A DNA stretch of 10,232 nt from Verrucomicrobiota bacterium. Its GTDB lineage: Bacteria; Verrucomicrobiota; Verrucomicrobiia; Opitutales; Opitutaceae. Below are positions 1 through 8,640 of this stretch, piece after piece (positions within the stretch are counted from its first letter, which is position 1; each line of letters opens with the position of its first letter). Location: positions 1 to 10,232 of the forward strand of contig JAEYYL010000349.1 of NCBI GenBank assembly GCA_023430825.1. The letters are read 5' to 3'. The position numbers and the translations under genes are program-made. The notes under the pieces are model-generated. The model was given only the letters and a program-made list of their open reading frames with translations. It did no database searches and had not been told where the DNA came from.

Positions 1-196
1 TGATGATTCCCGCCGCGCAGGAATGGCTCGCCGCCCTCGAAGCCGGCGCCACCGCCGGCCGCTACGGCGTGCGCGATCTCCTCGAAGCCCGCAACGCCCT
101 CTTCATCGCGCGCAGCGGCAGGTCGCCGCCGCCGCCAGTTATCACACGACCCTCGTCGCCATCGAACAACTCATCGGCGGCCCCGCCACACCCTGA
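1..196 (+). pseudogene. CzcC-like outer-membrane efflux protein, C-terminal end only, frameshifted
   Basis: This is the tail of a TolC/CzcC-family outer-membrane channel, the partner expected upstream of czcB and czcA. The frame starting at position 3 gives a helix typical of the family end (GRYGVRDLLEARNALFIAR). The natural continuation, QRQVAAAASYHTTLVAIEQL followed by IGGPATP and a TGA at 194-196, lies in another frame starting at 113. One extra C near 111-113 would join them as FIARQRQVAAAA. Without that base, the first frame runs without a stop into czcB. The call rests on the helix pattern and the operon position, since only about 65 residues are visible. The rest of the gene lies before the window. 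The shift may be a real mutation or a sequencing or assembly error in GC-rich DNA. Confidence 0.68.
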
Positions 197-218
197 ACCC
201 TCCTCCCGCTTAACTCCC

Positions 219-1193
219 ATGAACTGGAAAACATTTCTTCCCATTTTCGCACTCCTCGTCCTCGGCGGCGCCGCCGCCTGGTTTCTCCTACATTCCGATC
301 ACGCGCCCGCCGTGGGCGGCGACGCCCATGAACACGAACACGGCGAACCCGACGATCATGACCACGACGAGGGTTCGCCCCACGAGACGACCCTCCCGGC
401 CGCCTCCGCCGCCCGCGCGGGCATCGCCGTCGAGACCGCCGGCCCCGCCACGCTCATCGAAACCGTCGCCGTTTACGGCCAGGTCAAACTCAACGCCGAC
501 CGGATCGCCCGCGCCACCCCGCGCTTCGCCGGACTCGTGCGCGAGGCGCGCAAATCCCTCGGCGACACCGTCCACGCCGGCGAGGTCGTCGCCGTGGTCG
601 AGGCCAACGACTCCCTCGCCACCTTCGAGGTGAAATCGCCGCGCGCCGGCATCGTCGTCGACCGCTCCGCCGCCGTCGGCGAAACCGTCGCCGAGGGCGC
701 ACCGCTCTACACCGTCGCCGATGTATCCGAAATCTGGATCGACCTCGCCATTCCCCGCGGCGACCACCCGCGCGTGCGTCTCGGGCAGACCGTCCATCTT
801 CATTCCGACGGCGAACCCGACGTCACCGGCACGATCGCCTGGCTCTCGCCGCTCGGCTCCGCCGAAACGCAGACCGTCACCGCCCGCGTCGTCCTTCCCA
901 ATCCCGACGGACGCTGGCATCCCGGCCTGTTCGCCAAAGCCGACATCGTCGTCGCCACCACCGACGTCGCCGTCGCGGTGAAGGAATCCGCGCTCCAGAC
1001 GCTCGCCGACGCCACCGTCGTTTTCACGCAGCAGGGCGACGTTTACCAAGCCCGTCCCGTCGCCACCGGCCGCCGCAGCGCCGGCTGGGTCGAGGTGCGC
1101 GAAGGCCTCCGCGCCGGCGAACGCTACGTCACCGCTAACAGCTTTCTCCTTAAAGCCGACCTCGGGAAATCCGGCGCCTCACACGATCACTGA
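219..1193 (+). CDS. czcB: CzcB-like periplasmic adaptor (membrane fusion protein) of a heavy-metal RND efflux system
   Basis: The 324-residue adaptor would link the inner-membrane pump CzcA to the outer-membrane channel. Residues 5-24 form an N-terminal hydrophobic anchor. Residues 28-55 are a His/Asp-rich linker (DAHEHEH, DDHDHDEG) likely to bind metal. The lipoyl/barrel-sandwich hybrid domain spans about 96-165, with RFAGLVREARKSLGDTVHAG and a matching second half, EVKSPRAGIVVD. A beta-barrel region follows (WIDLAIPRGDHPRVRLGQ), then a membrane-proximal domain ending in a short His tail (SHDH). It is shorter than most CzcB proteins because the helical hairpin is nearly absent. The start ATG at 219 is chosen because it opens the hydrophobic anchor and lies 22 bases after the czcC-like stop. 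No Shine-Dalgarno is visible. Translation of the broken czcC frame would run into this gene in frame. Confidence 0.9.
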   Translation: MNWKTFLPIFALLVLGGAAAWFLLHSDHAPAVGGDAHEHEHGEPDDHDHDEGSPHETTLPAASAARAGIAVETAGPATLIETVAVYGQVKLNADRIARATPRFAGLVREARKSLGDTVHAGEVVAVVEANDSLATFEVKSPRAGIVVDRSAAVGETVAEGAPLYTVADVSEIWIDLAIPRGDHPRVRLGQTVHLHSDGEPDVTGTIAWLSPLGSAETQTVTARVVLPNPDGRWHPGLFAKADIVVATTDVAVAVKESALQTLADATVVFTQQGDVYQARPVATGRRSAGWVEVREGLRAGERYVTANSFLLKADLGKSGASHDH

Positions 1194-1208
1194 GCCCGCC
1201 GAAACCGC

Positions 1209-1318
1209 CCGCGAATCACGCCAATGAACGCGAATCCTCACCGGACAGATCATGGAGCCGCGGCGCCCTCGCCGCGTTTCGCCCCCTCCCCATTCGCGCC
1301 CTTTCGGGTGATTCGCGG
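1209..1318. repeat. Imperfect inverted repeat (MITE-like or structured element) between czcB and czcA
   Basis: The arms 1209-1235 and 1292-1318 pair at 22 of 27 positions. The outer 11 bp (CCGCGAATCAC at 1209-1219 against GTGATTCGCGG at 1308-1318) match perfectly. The word CGCGAAT occurs at 1210 and 1229, and its complement at 1292 and 1311, with the same 19-base spacing on each side. The 56-base loop holds a 7-bp hairpin (CGCGGCG, loop CCCT, CGCCGCG at 1259-1276) and the 23-bp repeat listed separately. It fills most of the 154-bp gap and could alter czcB/czcA mRNA stability or be a small transposed element. No target-site duplication was identified. Confidence 0.6.
1252..1274 (+). repeat. 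23-bp exact direct repeat, copy 1 (intergenic)
   Basis: These 23 bases begin ATGGAGCCGCGG and end CCCTCGCCG. They are identical to 9695-9717 inside the CobW-like gene and differ from it on the first flanking base on both sides. This copy lies in the loop of the inverted repeat before czcA. The leading ATG is not a plausible start, because no gene-like frame follows. Confidence 0.85.
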
Positions 1319-1347
1319 ATAAACCCTCCTTCCCGCGCCTCCCCGCC

Positions 1348-4533
<3,186 letters not shown>

Positions 4534-4584
4534 CGCCCGCCCGCCTCATCCGTCGCCACGCGACGGCGCCTTCTTCCTCCCATC

Positions 4585-4608
4585 CCCCGGGCCGAAGCCC
4601 GGGGCTAC
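4585..4608 (-). repeat. GTAG-headed REP-like palindrome (GC-rich hairpin with TTCG loop on the minus strand)
   Basis: On the plus strand, CCCCGGGC (4585-4592), loop CGAA and GCCCGGGG (4597-4604) form a perfect 8-bp stem followed directly by CTAC (4605-4608). Read on the minus strand this is GTAG flush against a stem closed by C(TTCG)G, a very stable tetraloop. No T-run follows on either side, so it is not a classical intrinsic terminator, although it could slow exonucleases after czcA. A second minus-strand GTAG lies at 4622-4625. Confidence 0.7.
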
Positions 4609-4615
4609 GCTCATC

Positions 4616-4669
4616 GCATCGCTACGCGATGCACCACGGCTCCCGGCGCACCTGCCCTGCCCCAGGGCA
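4616..4669. repeat. Two further short hairpins in the czcA to CNNM gap
   Basis: GCATCGC-TAC-GCGATGC (4616-4632) is a perfect 7-bp hairpin. TGCCCTG-CCC-CAGGGCA (4653-4669) is another 7-bp hairpin. With the REP-like stem at 4585 they occupy much of the 228-bp gap 4534-4761. I see no gene there. The remainder is pyrimidine-rich DNA leading to the ATG at 4762, with no convincing Shine-Dalgarno or promoter. Confidence 0.6.
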
Positions 4670-4761
4670 CGCCCTTCCCGCCATGCCGTTCCCGCTCCTT
4701 TTGCCTCCCCGCCTCCGCTCTGGCATCCGCCCGGTTTTCCCTCATCGTCGGGCCTCGCCAC

Positions 4762-6078
4762 ATGTCGACTTTCCTCGGGATCACGTTCGAAACCTTCGTC
4801 ATCCTTCTACTCGTCGCCGCCAACGGTTTCTTCGTCGCTGCCGAGTTCGCCCTCGTCAAGGTTCGCGCCAGCCAGCTCCGGCCGCTCGCCAAAACCGGCG
4901 GCTGGCGCGTGAAGTTCGCCCTCCGCGCCACCCAACACCTCGACGCCGCCCTCTCCGCCACCCAGCTCGGCATCACCCTCGCCAGCCTCGGCCTCGGCTG
5001 GGTCGGCGAGCCGTTTCTCGCCAAACGCATCGAGCCCCTCCTCGCCAACTGGGGCGTGACCGACCCGTCCACCATCCACTCGATCGGCTTCGCCCTCGCC
5101 TTCTCGATCATCACGTTTCTCCACATCATCTTCGGCGAACTCGCGCCGAAATCTCTCGCGATCCAGCGCGCCAAAGGCGTCGCCCTCTGGATTTCCGCCC
5201 CGCTGATGGTGTTCTACTACCTCTTCTTCCCCTTCATCTACGTCCTCAACGGCACCGCCAACCGCTTCCTCCGCTGGGCCGGCCTCGGCCCCACCACTGA
5301 AGGCGACCACGAGTTCAGCGCCGACGAACTCGAATACGTCTTCAGCCACGCCCGCCACACGCACCCCGGCGACGCCCTCGTCAACAAACTCATGGTCCAG
5401 TCGCTGCGCGTCCGCGCCACCTTCGCGCAACAAATCCTCCTCCCGCGCGAACAGGTCACCGCACTCTGGCTCGACCGCCCCCTCGCCGAGAATCTCCGCA
5501 TCGCCCAAACCACCGGCTACAGCCGCTTCCCCGTCTGCCGGGGCACGATCGACCACGTCGAAGGCATCCTCCTCGTCCGCGAATGGCTCTGGCAGATCCA
5601 GGCGCTCGGCCCCGACGCACCCTTCGAACCGCTCCTGCGCGACGTGCTCACCTTCGATCCGAAAACCTCGCTCCCCGTCATGCTCGAGCGCTTCCGCCTC
5701 GCGCGCAGCCACCTCGCGATCGTCGCCGACGCCGACAAGAAGCTCGTCGGCATCGTCACGTTCGAGGACGTAATCGAGGAGATCGTCGGCGATATCCGCG
5801 ACGAATTCGATATCGGCAGCGGCCCGATCTTCGACCGTTCCGAGCGCAGCATCGTCGTCAGCGGTTCGCTCACGCTGCGCGAACTCCAGGCCGAAACCGG
5901 CTGGCCGCTCGAATGGCAGCCGCGCGAAACCGTCGCCGCCTGGTTCCTCACCCACCTCGGCCGTCCGCCCCGCCGCGACGAAAACATCCTCGTCGGCGAT
6001 TACCGCCTCACGGCGCTCGAAGCCGGTCCCGAACGCCCCCGCCGCGTCCGCATCGACCGCGTCGAAGCCGCATCGTAG
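4762..6078 (+). CDS. CNNM/CBS-domain membrane protein of the HlyC/CorC family
   Basis: The 438-residue integral inner-membrane protein has the full architecture of the family and its usual length. The CNNM (DUF21) transmembrane domain covers about 1-200, opening with VAANGFFVAAEFALVKVR (18-35) and including GELAPKSLAIQ (125-135). Two CBS domains follow at about 215-342; the second ends with VTFEDVIEEIVGDIRDEFD. The C-terminal CorC/HlyC domain covers about 355-435. Family members are linked to Mg2+ export or homeostasis and to cobalt tolerance (CorB/CorC, MpfA, CNNM); older hemolysin annotations are misleading. CBS domains usually sense adenine nucleotides. It follows czcA by 228 bases on the same strand, so co-transcription is possible but uncertain. 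The metal context supports a cation-export role by inference only. The ATG at 4762 directly opens the first hydrophobic segment. The stop TAG lies inside a GTAG word (6075-6078). Confidence 0.93.
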   Translation: MSTFLGITFETFVILLLVAANGFFVAAEFALVKVRASQLRPLAKTGGWRVKFALRATQHLDAALSATQLGITLASLGLGWVGEPFLAKRIEPLLANWGVTDPSTIHSIGFALAFSIITFLHIIFGELAPKSLAIQRAKGVALWISAPLMVFYYLFFPFIYVLNGTANRFLRWAGLGPTTEGDHEFSADELEYVFSHARHTHPGDALVNKLMVQSLRVRATFAQQILLPREQVTALWLDRPLAENLRIAQTTGYSRFPVCRGTIDHVEGILLVREWLWQIQALGPDAPFEPLLRDVLTFDPKTSLPVMLERFRLARSHLAIVADADKKLVGIVTFEDVIEEIVGDIRDEFDIGSGPIFDRSERSIVVSGSLTLRELQAETGWPLEWQPRETVAAWFLTHLGRPPRRDENILVGDYRLTALEAGPERPRRVRIDRVEAAS

Positions 6079-6095
6079 CACCCCAGCTAGAAAAG

Positions 6096-6120
6096 GTAGG
6101 GACGGCTCTCCGAGCCGTCC
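6096..6120 (+). repeat. GTAG-headed REP-like palindrome
   Basis: GTAG (6096-6099) is flush against a perfect 9-bp stem: GGACGGCTC (6100-6108), loop TCC, GAGCCGTCC (6112-6120). It sits in the 79-bp gap between the CNNM gene and the lipoprotein gene. No T-run follows. Its stem differs in sequence from the other GTAG-linked palindromes in the window. Confidence 0.72.
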
Positions 6121-6157
6121 GAACCTCGACCCACGCCTGCCAAGAAATCTTCCTCTC

Positions 6158-6634
6158 ATGCACCACCGCTTCCTCCTCCTCAGCCTCTCCGCTCTCGCGC
6201 TGTTCCTCTCCGCCTGCGGAAAAAAATCCTCCGATCACGCGCCCGCTCCCGACGCTCATACTCACGCTCACGTCCACCGCGCTCCGCACGGCGGCACACT
6301 CGTCCCGCTCGGCGATCACCAATTCAACCTCGAGTTCGTCCACGACGCCGCCACCGGCAAACTCACCGCCTACCTGCTCGACGCTCACGCCGAAAATTTC
6401 ATCCGCAGTCCGCTCGCCGCGATCGACCTCGTGATCGATCGCGCCGGCACGCCGACGCCGCTCTCGCTCGTCGCCGTGGCCAACGCCGCCACCGGTGAAA
6501 CCGTCGGCAACACCGCCGAATTCGCCGCCGAAGCCGAGTGGTTGAAAACCGCCGGTCCGCTGCAGCTCACGATCCCCGTTCTCATGTTCCGCAACGCGAC
6601 CTTCACGAATATCGCCGCGCGCCTCGAAAGGTAG
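6158..6634 (+). CDS. His-rich periplasmic lipoprotein, putative metal-binding
   Basis: The 158-residue protein has a lipoprotein signal peptide: Arg4, a hydrophobic core at 5-18, and the lipobox LSAC with Cys20 as the lipidated residue. A His-rich segment follows (DAHTHAHVHRAPHGG, 32-46), then a beta-rich domain with LGDHQFNLEFVHDAATGKLT and LLDAHAENF, conserved-looking His/Asp/Glu positions able to bind metal. I recall HGG...LGDH...EFV-type domains encoded next to or fused to heavy-metal adaptors, but cannot name a defined family. The linker SDHAPAPDAHTHAH closely resembles the CzcB linker SDHAPAVGGDAHEHEH, and 17 bp are identical (294-310 and 6230-6246). A periplasmic metal-buffering or delivery role for CzcB is inferred. 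The stop TAG (6632-6634) overlaps a GTAG word of the repeat that follows. Confidence 0.8.
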   Translation: MHHRFLLLSLSALALFLSACGKKSSDHAPAPDAHTHAHVHRAPHGGTLVPLGDHQFNLEFVHDAATGKLTAYLLDAHAENFIRSPLAAIDLVIDRAGTPTPLSLVAVANAATGETVGNTAEFAAEAEWLKTAGPLQLTIPVLMFRNATFTNIAARLER

Positions 6635-6651
6635 GTAGCCTGCTGGCAGGC
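6631..6651 (+). repeat. Doubled GTAG followed by a short palindrome (REP-like)
   Basis: GTAG occurs twice in tandem (6631-6634 and 6635-6638). The second copy is flush against CCTG-CTGG-CAGG (6639-6650), extendable to GCCTGC/GCAGGC with a 2-base loop. The first GTAG supplies the stop codon of the lipoprotein gene. It is the weakest stem of the set, but the geometry matches the elements at 6096 and 4608. Confidence 0.55.
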
Positions 6652-6673
6652 GATCCGATGTCTTTACGTGGCT

Positions 6674-6689
6674 CGCTGCGTGAGCAGCG
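6674..6689. terminator. Hairpin between convergent genes, possible terminator
   Basis: CGCTGC (6674-6679), loop GTGA, GCAGCG (6684-6689) is a 6-bp stem with a GNRA-type tetraloop. It lies in the 116-bp gap between the lipoprotein gene and the convergent kinase gene. No T-run follows on either strand, so terminator activity is only a possibility. Confidence 0.3.
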
Positions 6690-6696
6690 GGATTCG

Positions 6697-6731
6697 ACCT
6701 CCGACCTCCGTTCTCCGTCCTCCGTTCTCCG
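6697..6731 (+). repeat. Heptanucleotide tandem array, short copy (5 units)
   Basis: Five 7-base units: ACCTCCG, ACCTCCG, TTCTCCG, TCCTCCG, TTCTCCG. They are the same heptamer family, in the same orientation, as the array at 8554-8636. The array lies 19 bases beyond the stop codon of the minus-strand kinase gene, so the two arrays bracket that gene. Confidence 0.8.
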
Positions 6732-6750
6732 CCGCTCCGCCCCCCGCCCC

Positions 6751-8433
6751 TCACCCATCCAGCGCCCGGCGCACGGTCCGCAGCATCTTGTCCGGATCAT
6801 ACGGCTTCCCTAAAAATCCCACGCACGCGTCGCGCACGAGTTGTGCGACCTTGTGGTCCGACGCGTAACCGCTCGCCAAAAGAATTTTCACCTCAGGTCG
6901 CGCCGCCTTCATCCGCGCGATCACGTCACGGCAGTTCGGTCCGGGCATCACCATGTCGAGAATCACCAGATCGAACGGTGCCGCGGCCACCGCCGCACAC
7001 GCCGCCTCGCCATCCGCGGCCACTGCCACCGCATAACCCGCCCGCGATAGAATTCGTTCGCCCAGCGGCCGGATCGTGTCGTCGTCCTCCGCCAGCAGCA
7101 CGCGCTCGCTCCCGCCCTTCACCGCCGCCGTCAGCTTCGGTCCGACTTTCTCCGCCATGCGCAGGTTCACCGGGAGATACACCTTGAACGTCGTTCCCAC
7201 GCCCGGCTCGCTGTAACAATGCAGCATGCCGCCGTGCTGCCGCACCACGCCATAGGCCACGGTCAACCCCAGCCCCGTCCCACCCCGGTCCGTCCGCGTC
7301 GTGAAAAACGGATCGAAAATCCGGTCGACCACCTCCGGCGGCATGCCCGCACCGCTGTCCGTCACCGTCACCAGCACGTAGCGCCCCGGCTTCGCCCACG
7401 GATGCGTTTGCGCATAGTGCCCGTTCACCAGCACCTGCTCCGTCTCGATCGTCACCCGCCCGCCGGCGGGCATCGCATCGCGCGCGTTGATGCACAAATT
7501 CATGAACACCTGGTCGAGCTGCGAACGGTCGCCCTCGACCGCCAGGGCGTTCGCATGCCCGATGACGTCGATCGCCACGTTTTCCGGAAACACCCGTCGC
7601 AGCATCGCCGCGAGTTCGCGCAACAGCGCATCGATCTCGATCACCGTGAGCGCCAGCGGCTGGTTGCGCCCGACCGCCAGCAACTGCCGCGTCAGCTGCG
7701 CCCCGCGCCGCGCCGCATCCCTGATCGCATTCAACTCGTCCTGCACCAGCCCCGCCGGCACCTTCGCCTCTATCAGCCCGTGGCTCGCCAGGATCACCGT
7801 CAACAGATTGTTGAAATCGTGCGCCACACCGCCGGCGAGCAACCCGATGCTCTCCAATCGCTGGACCTGCGCGACCCGCCGCTCCCGCTCCTCGCGTTGC
7901 ACCGCCGCCGAACGCTCCATCTCCAGATTTCGGATACGCGCCGCCGCCACGGCGACCTGCCCGGCCATGTTCGCGAGGTGCTCCAGCTCCGCCGGCGTGG
8001 GGCCCCGCGCGCCTTCGTCGCCCCCCATCCCCACCCCGAACAGCCCGAGCGGCCCGTCCATCGAGTGCAACGGCAACAGGACAATCGAGCGATCCCCCAG
8101 CCGGGCCACGAGCTCGGGGCCGAAGCGCGCATCGGTCCGCGCATCCATCACCACGACCGGCATCGAGCCGCGCAGCACCTCCTGCAACAGCGCGTGGTCC
8201 ATCGCGTTCAATGTCGGCCAGTCGGCCCGCGCGCCCTCCGGCCCTTCATTCACCGCGCCCGTCGCCCGCCCTTCCTCCCTTATCGCGGACTCCCCGACGA
8301 TCAGCCAGACATGCCGGCAGCCCAAGCTCTCCACCGCCTCCCGGCGCGCCCGCTCCGCCAAGTCGGAAAAAGAACCCACCTGCTGCAGTTCACGCGCAAA
8401 CGCCAGAAGCCGATGCGCAGGGGTGATGGGCAT
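6751..8433 (-). CDS. Hybrid sensor histidine kinase: GAF, HisKA/HATPase, C-terminal receiver
   Basis: The 560-residue soluble kinase has no membrane segments, so it should sense a cytoplasmic cue. Residues about 18-168 form a GAF domain, followed by a short charged helix. The phosphoacceptor motif GGVAHDFNNLLTVI places the His at 205. The N-box NLCINARDAMP has Asn316, the G1 box is DSGAGMP (Asp359), the F-box is FDPFFTTR, and the G2 box is GGTGLGL (384-390). A receiver domain fills about 445-560, with the acidic pair EDDD at 449-452, phosphoacceptor Asp493 in LVILDMVMPG, Ser521 and Lys543. All catalytic residues are present. No output regulator or HPt protein is encoded in the window, so its target is unknown. 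The ATG at 8433 is chosen over an in-frame TTG at 8439. It converges on the lipoprotein gene and diverges from the CobW-like gene; a link to metal sensing is not shown. Confidence 0.92.
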   Translation of the reverse strand: MPITPAHRLLAFARELQQVGSFSDLAERARREAVESLGCRHVWLIVGESAIREEGRATGAVNEGPEGARADWPTLNAMDHALLQEVLRGSMPVVVMDARTDARFGPELVARLGDRSIVLLPLHSMDGPLGLFGVGMGGDEGARGPTPAELEHLANMAGQVAVAAARIRNLEMERSAAVQREERERRVAQVQRLESIGLLAGGVAHDFNNLLTVILASHGLIEAKVPAGLVQDELNAIRDAARRGAQLTRQLLAVGRNQPLALTVIEIDALLRELAAMLRRVFPENVAIDVIGHANALAVEGDRSQLDQVFMNLCINARDAMPAGGRVTIETEQVLVNGHYAQTHPWAKPGRYVLVTVTDSGAGMPPEVVDRIFDPFFTTRTDRGGTGLGLTVAYGVVRQHGGMLHCYSEPGVGTTFKVYLPVNLRMAEKVGPKLTAAVKGGSERVLLAEDDDTIRPLGERILSRAGYAVAVAADGEAACAAVAAAPFDLVILDMVMPGPNCRDVIARMKAARPEVKILLASGYASDHKVAQLVRDACVGFLGKPYDPDKMLRTVRRALDG

Positions 8434-8553
8434 GCGCAATAAACTGGCATTCCCGCCCTTCGGTGCAATTTCTTTCCAGAAACCCGTAATTTACCGCGTT
8501 TCCCCCCGCACATTTGCGTTCCGTCTTCGCACTCCTCACACTCCCCGTCCCTT
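8434..8553. promoter_or_regulatory. Divergent intergenic region, likely promoters for kinase and CobW-like genes
   Basis: This part of the 207-bp divergent gap includes the most AT-rich stretch nearby (about 8466-8498, with AATTTCTTT and GTAATTTACC). Two divergent genes must be read from here or from within the adjacent heptamer array. I could not identify convincing -35/-10 pairs, a Zur-type palindrome or a cobalamin riboswitch. The call rests on gene orientation and base composition. Confidence 0.4.
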
Positions 8554-8636
8554 TCCTCCGTCTTCCGTCCTCCGTCCTCCGTTCTCCGTTCTCCGTCCTC
8601 CGTTCTCCGTTCTCCGTCCTCCGTCTCCGTTCTCCG
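8554..8636 (+). repeat. Heptanucleotide tandem array, long copy (12 units)
   Basis: Eleven 7-base units of the type TYYTCCG (TCCTCCG, TTCTCCG, one TCTTCCG) plus one 6-base unit (8624-8629) run without interruption. The order contains a doubled 21-bp higher unit (TTCTCCG, TTCTCCG, TCCTCCG at 8582-8602 and 8603-8623). The array ends 4 bases before the ATG at 8641, so it forms the leader of the CobW-like gene and replaces any Shine-Dalgarno with a pure C/T/G pyrimidine-rich tract. Confidence 0.88.
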
Positions 8637-8640
8637 TCCC

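Noticed and set aside
3..1193. A single 396-residue protein starting at position 3
   Set aside because: The first 72 residues are the czcC-like tail plus out-of-frame Pro/Ser-rich sequence; the adaptor anchor begins at the ATG at 219.
4585..4604. Classical rho-independent terminator after czcA
   Set aside because: The stem is strong but no T-run follows on either strand, and the flush CTAC fits a REP-like element better.
8434..8439. TTG at 8439 as the kinase start codon
   Set aside because: An ATG two codons later gives an equally complete GAF domain and is the more common start.
8554..8636. CRISPR array
   Set aside because: The unit is only 7 bases, with no spacers and no cas genes nearby; it is a simple tandem repeat.
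8434..8640. Zur operator or cobalamin riboswitch upstream of the CobW-like gene
   Set aside because: No AT-rich Zur-type palindrome and no B12-box-like conserved sequence could be seen in the divergent gap.
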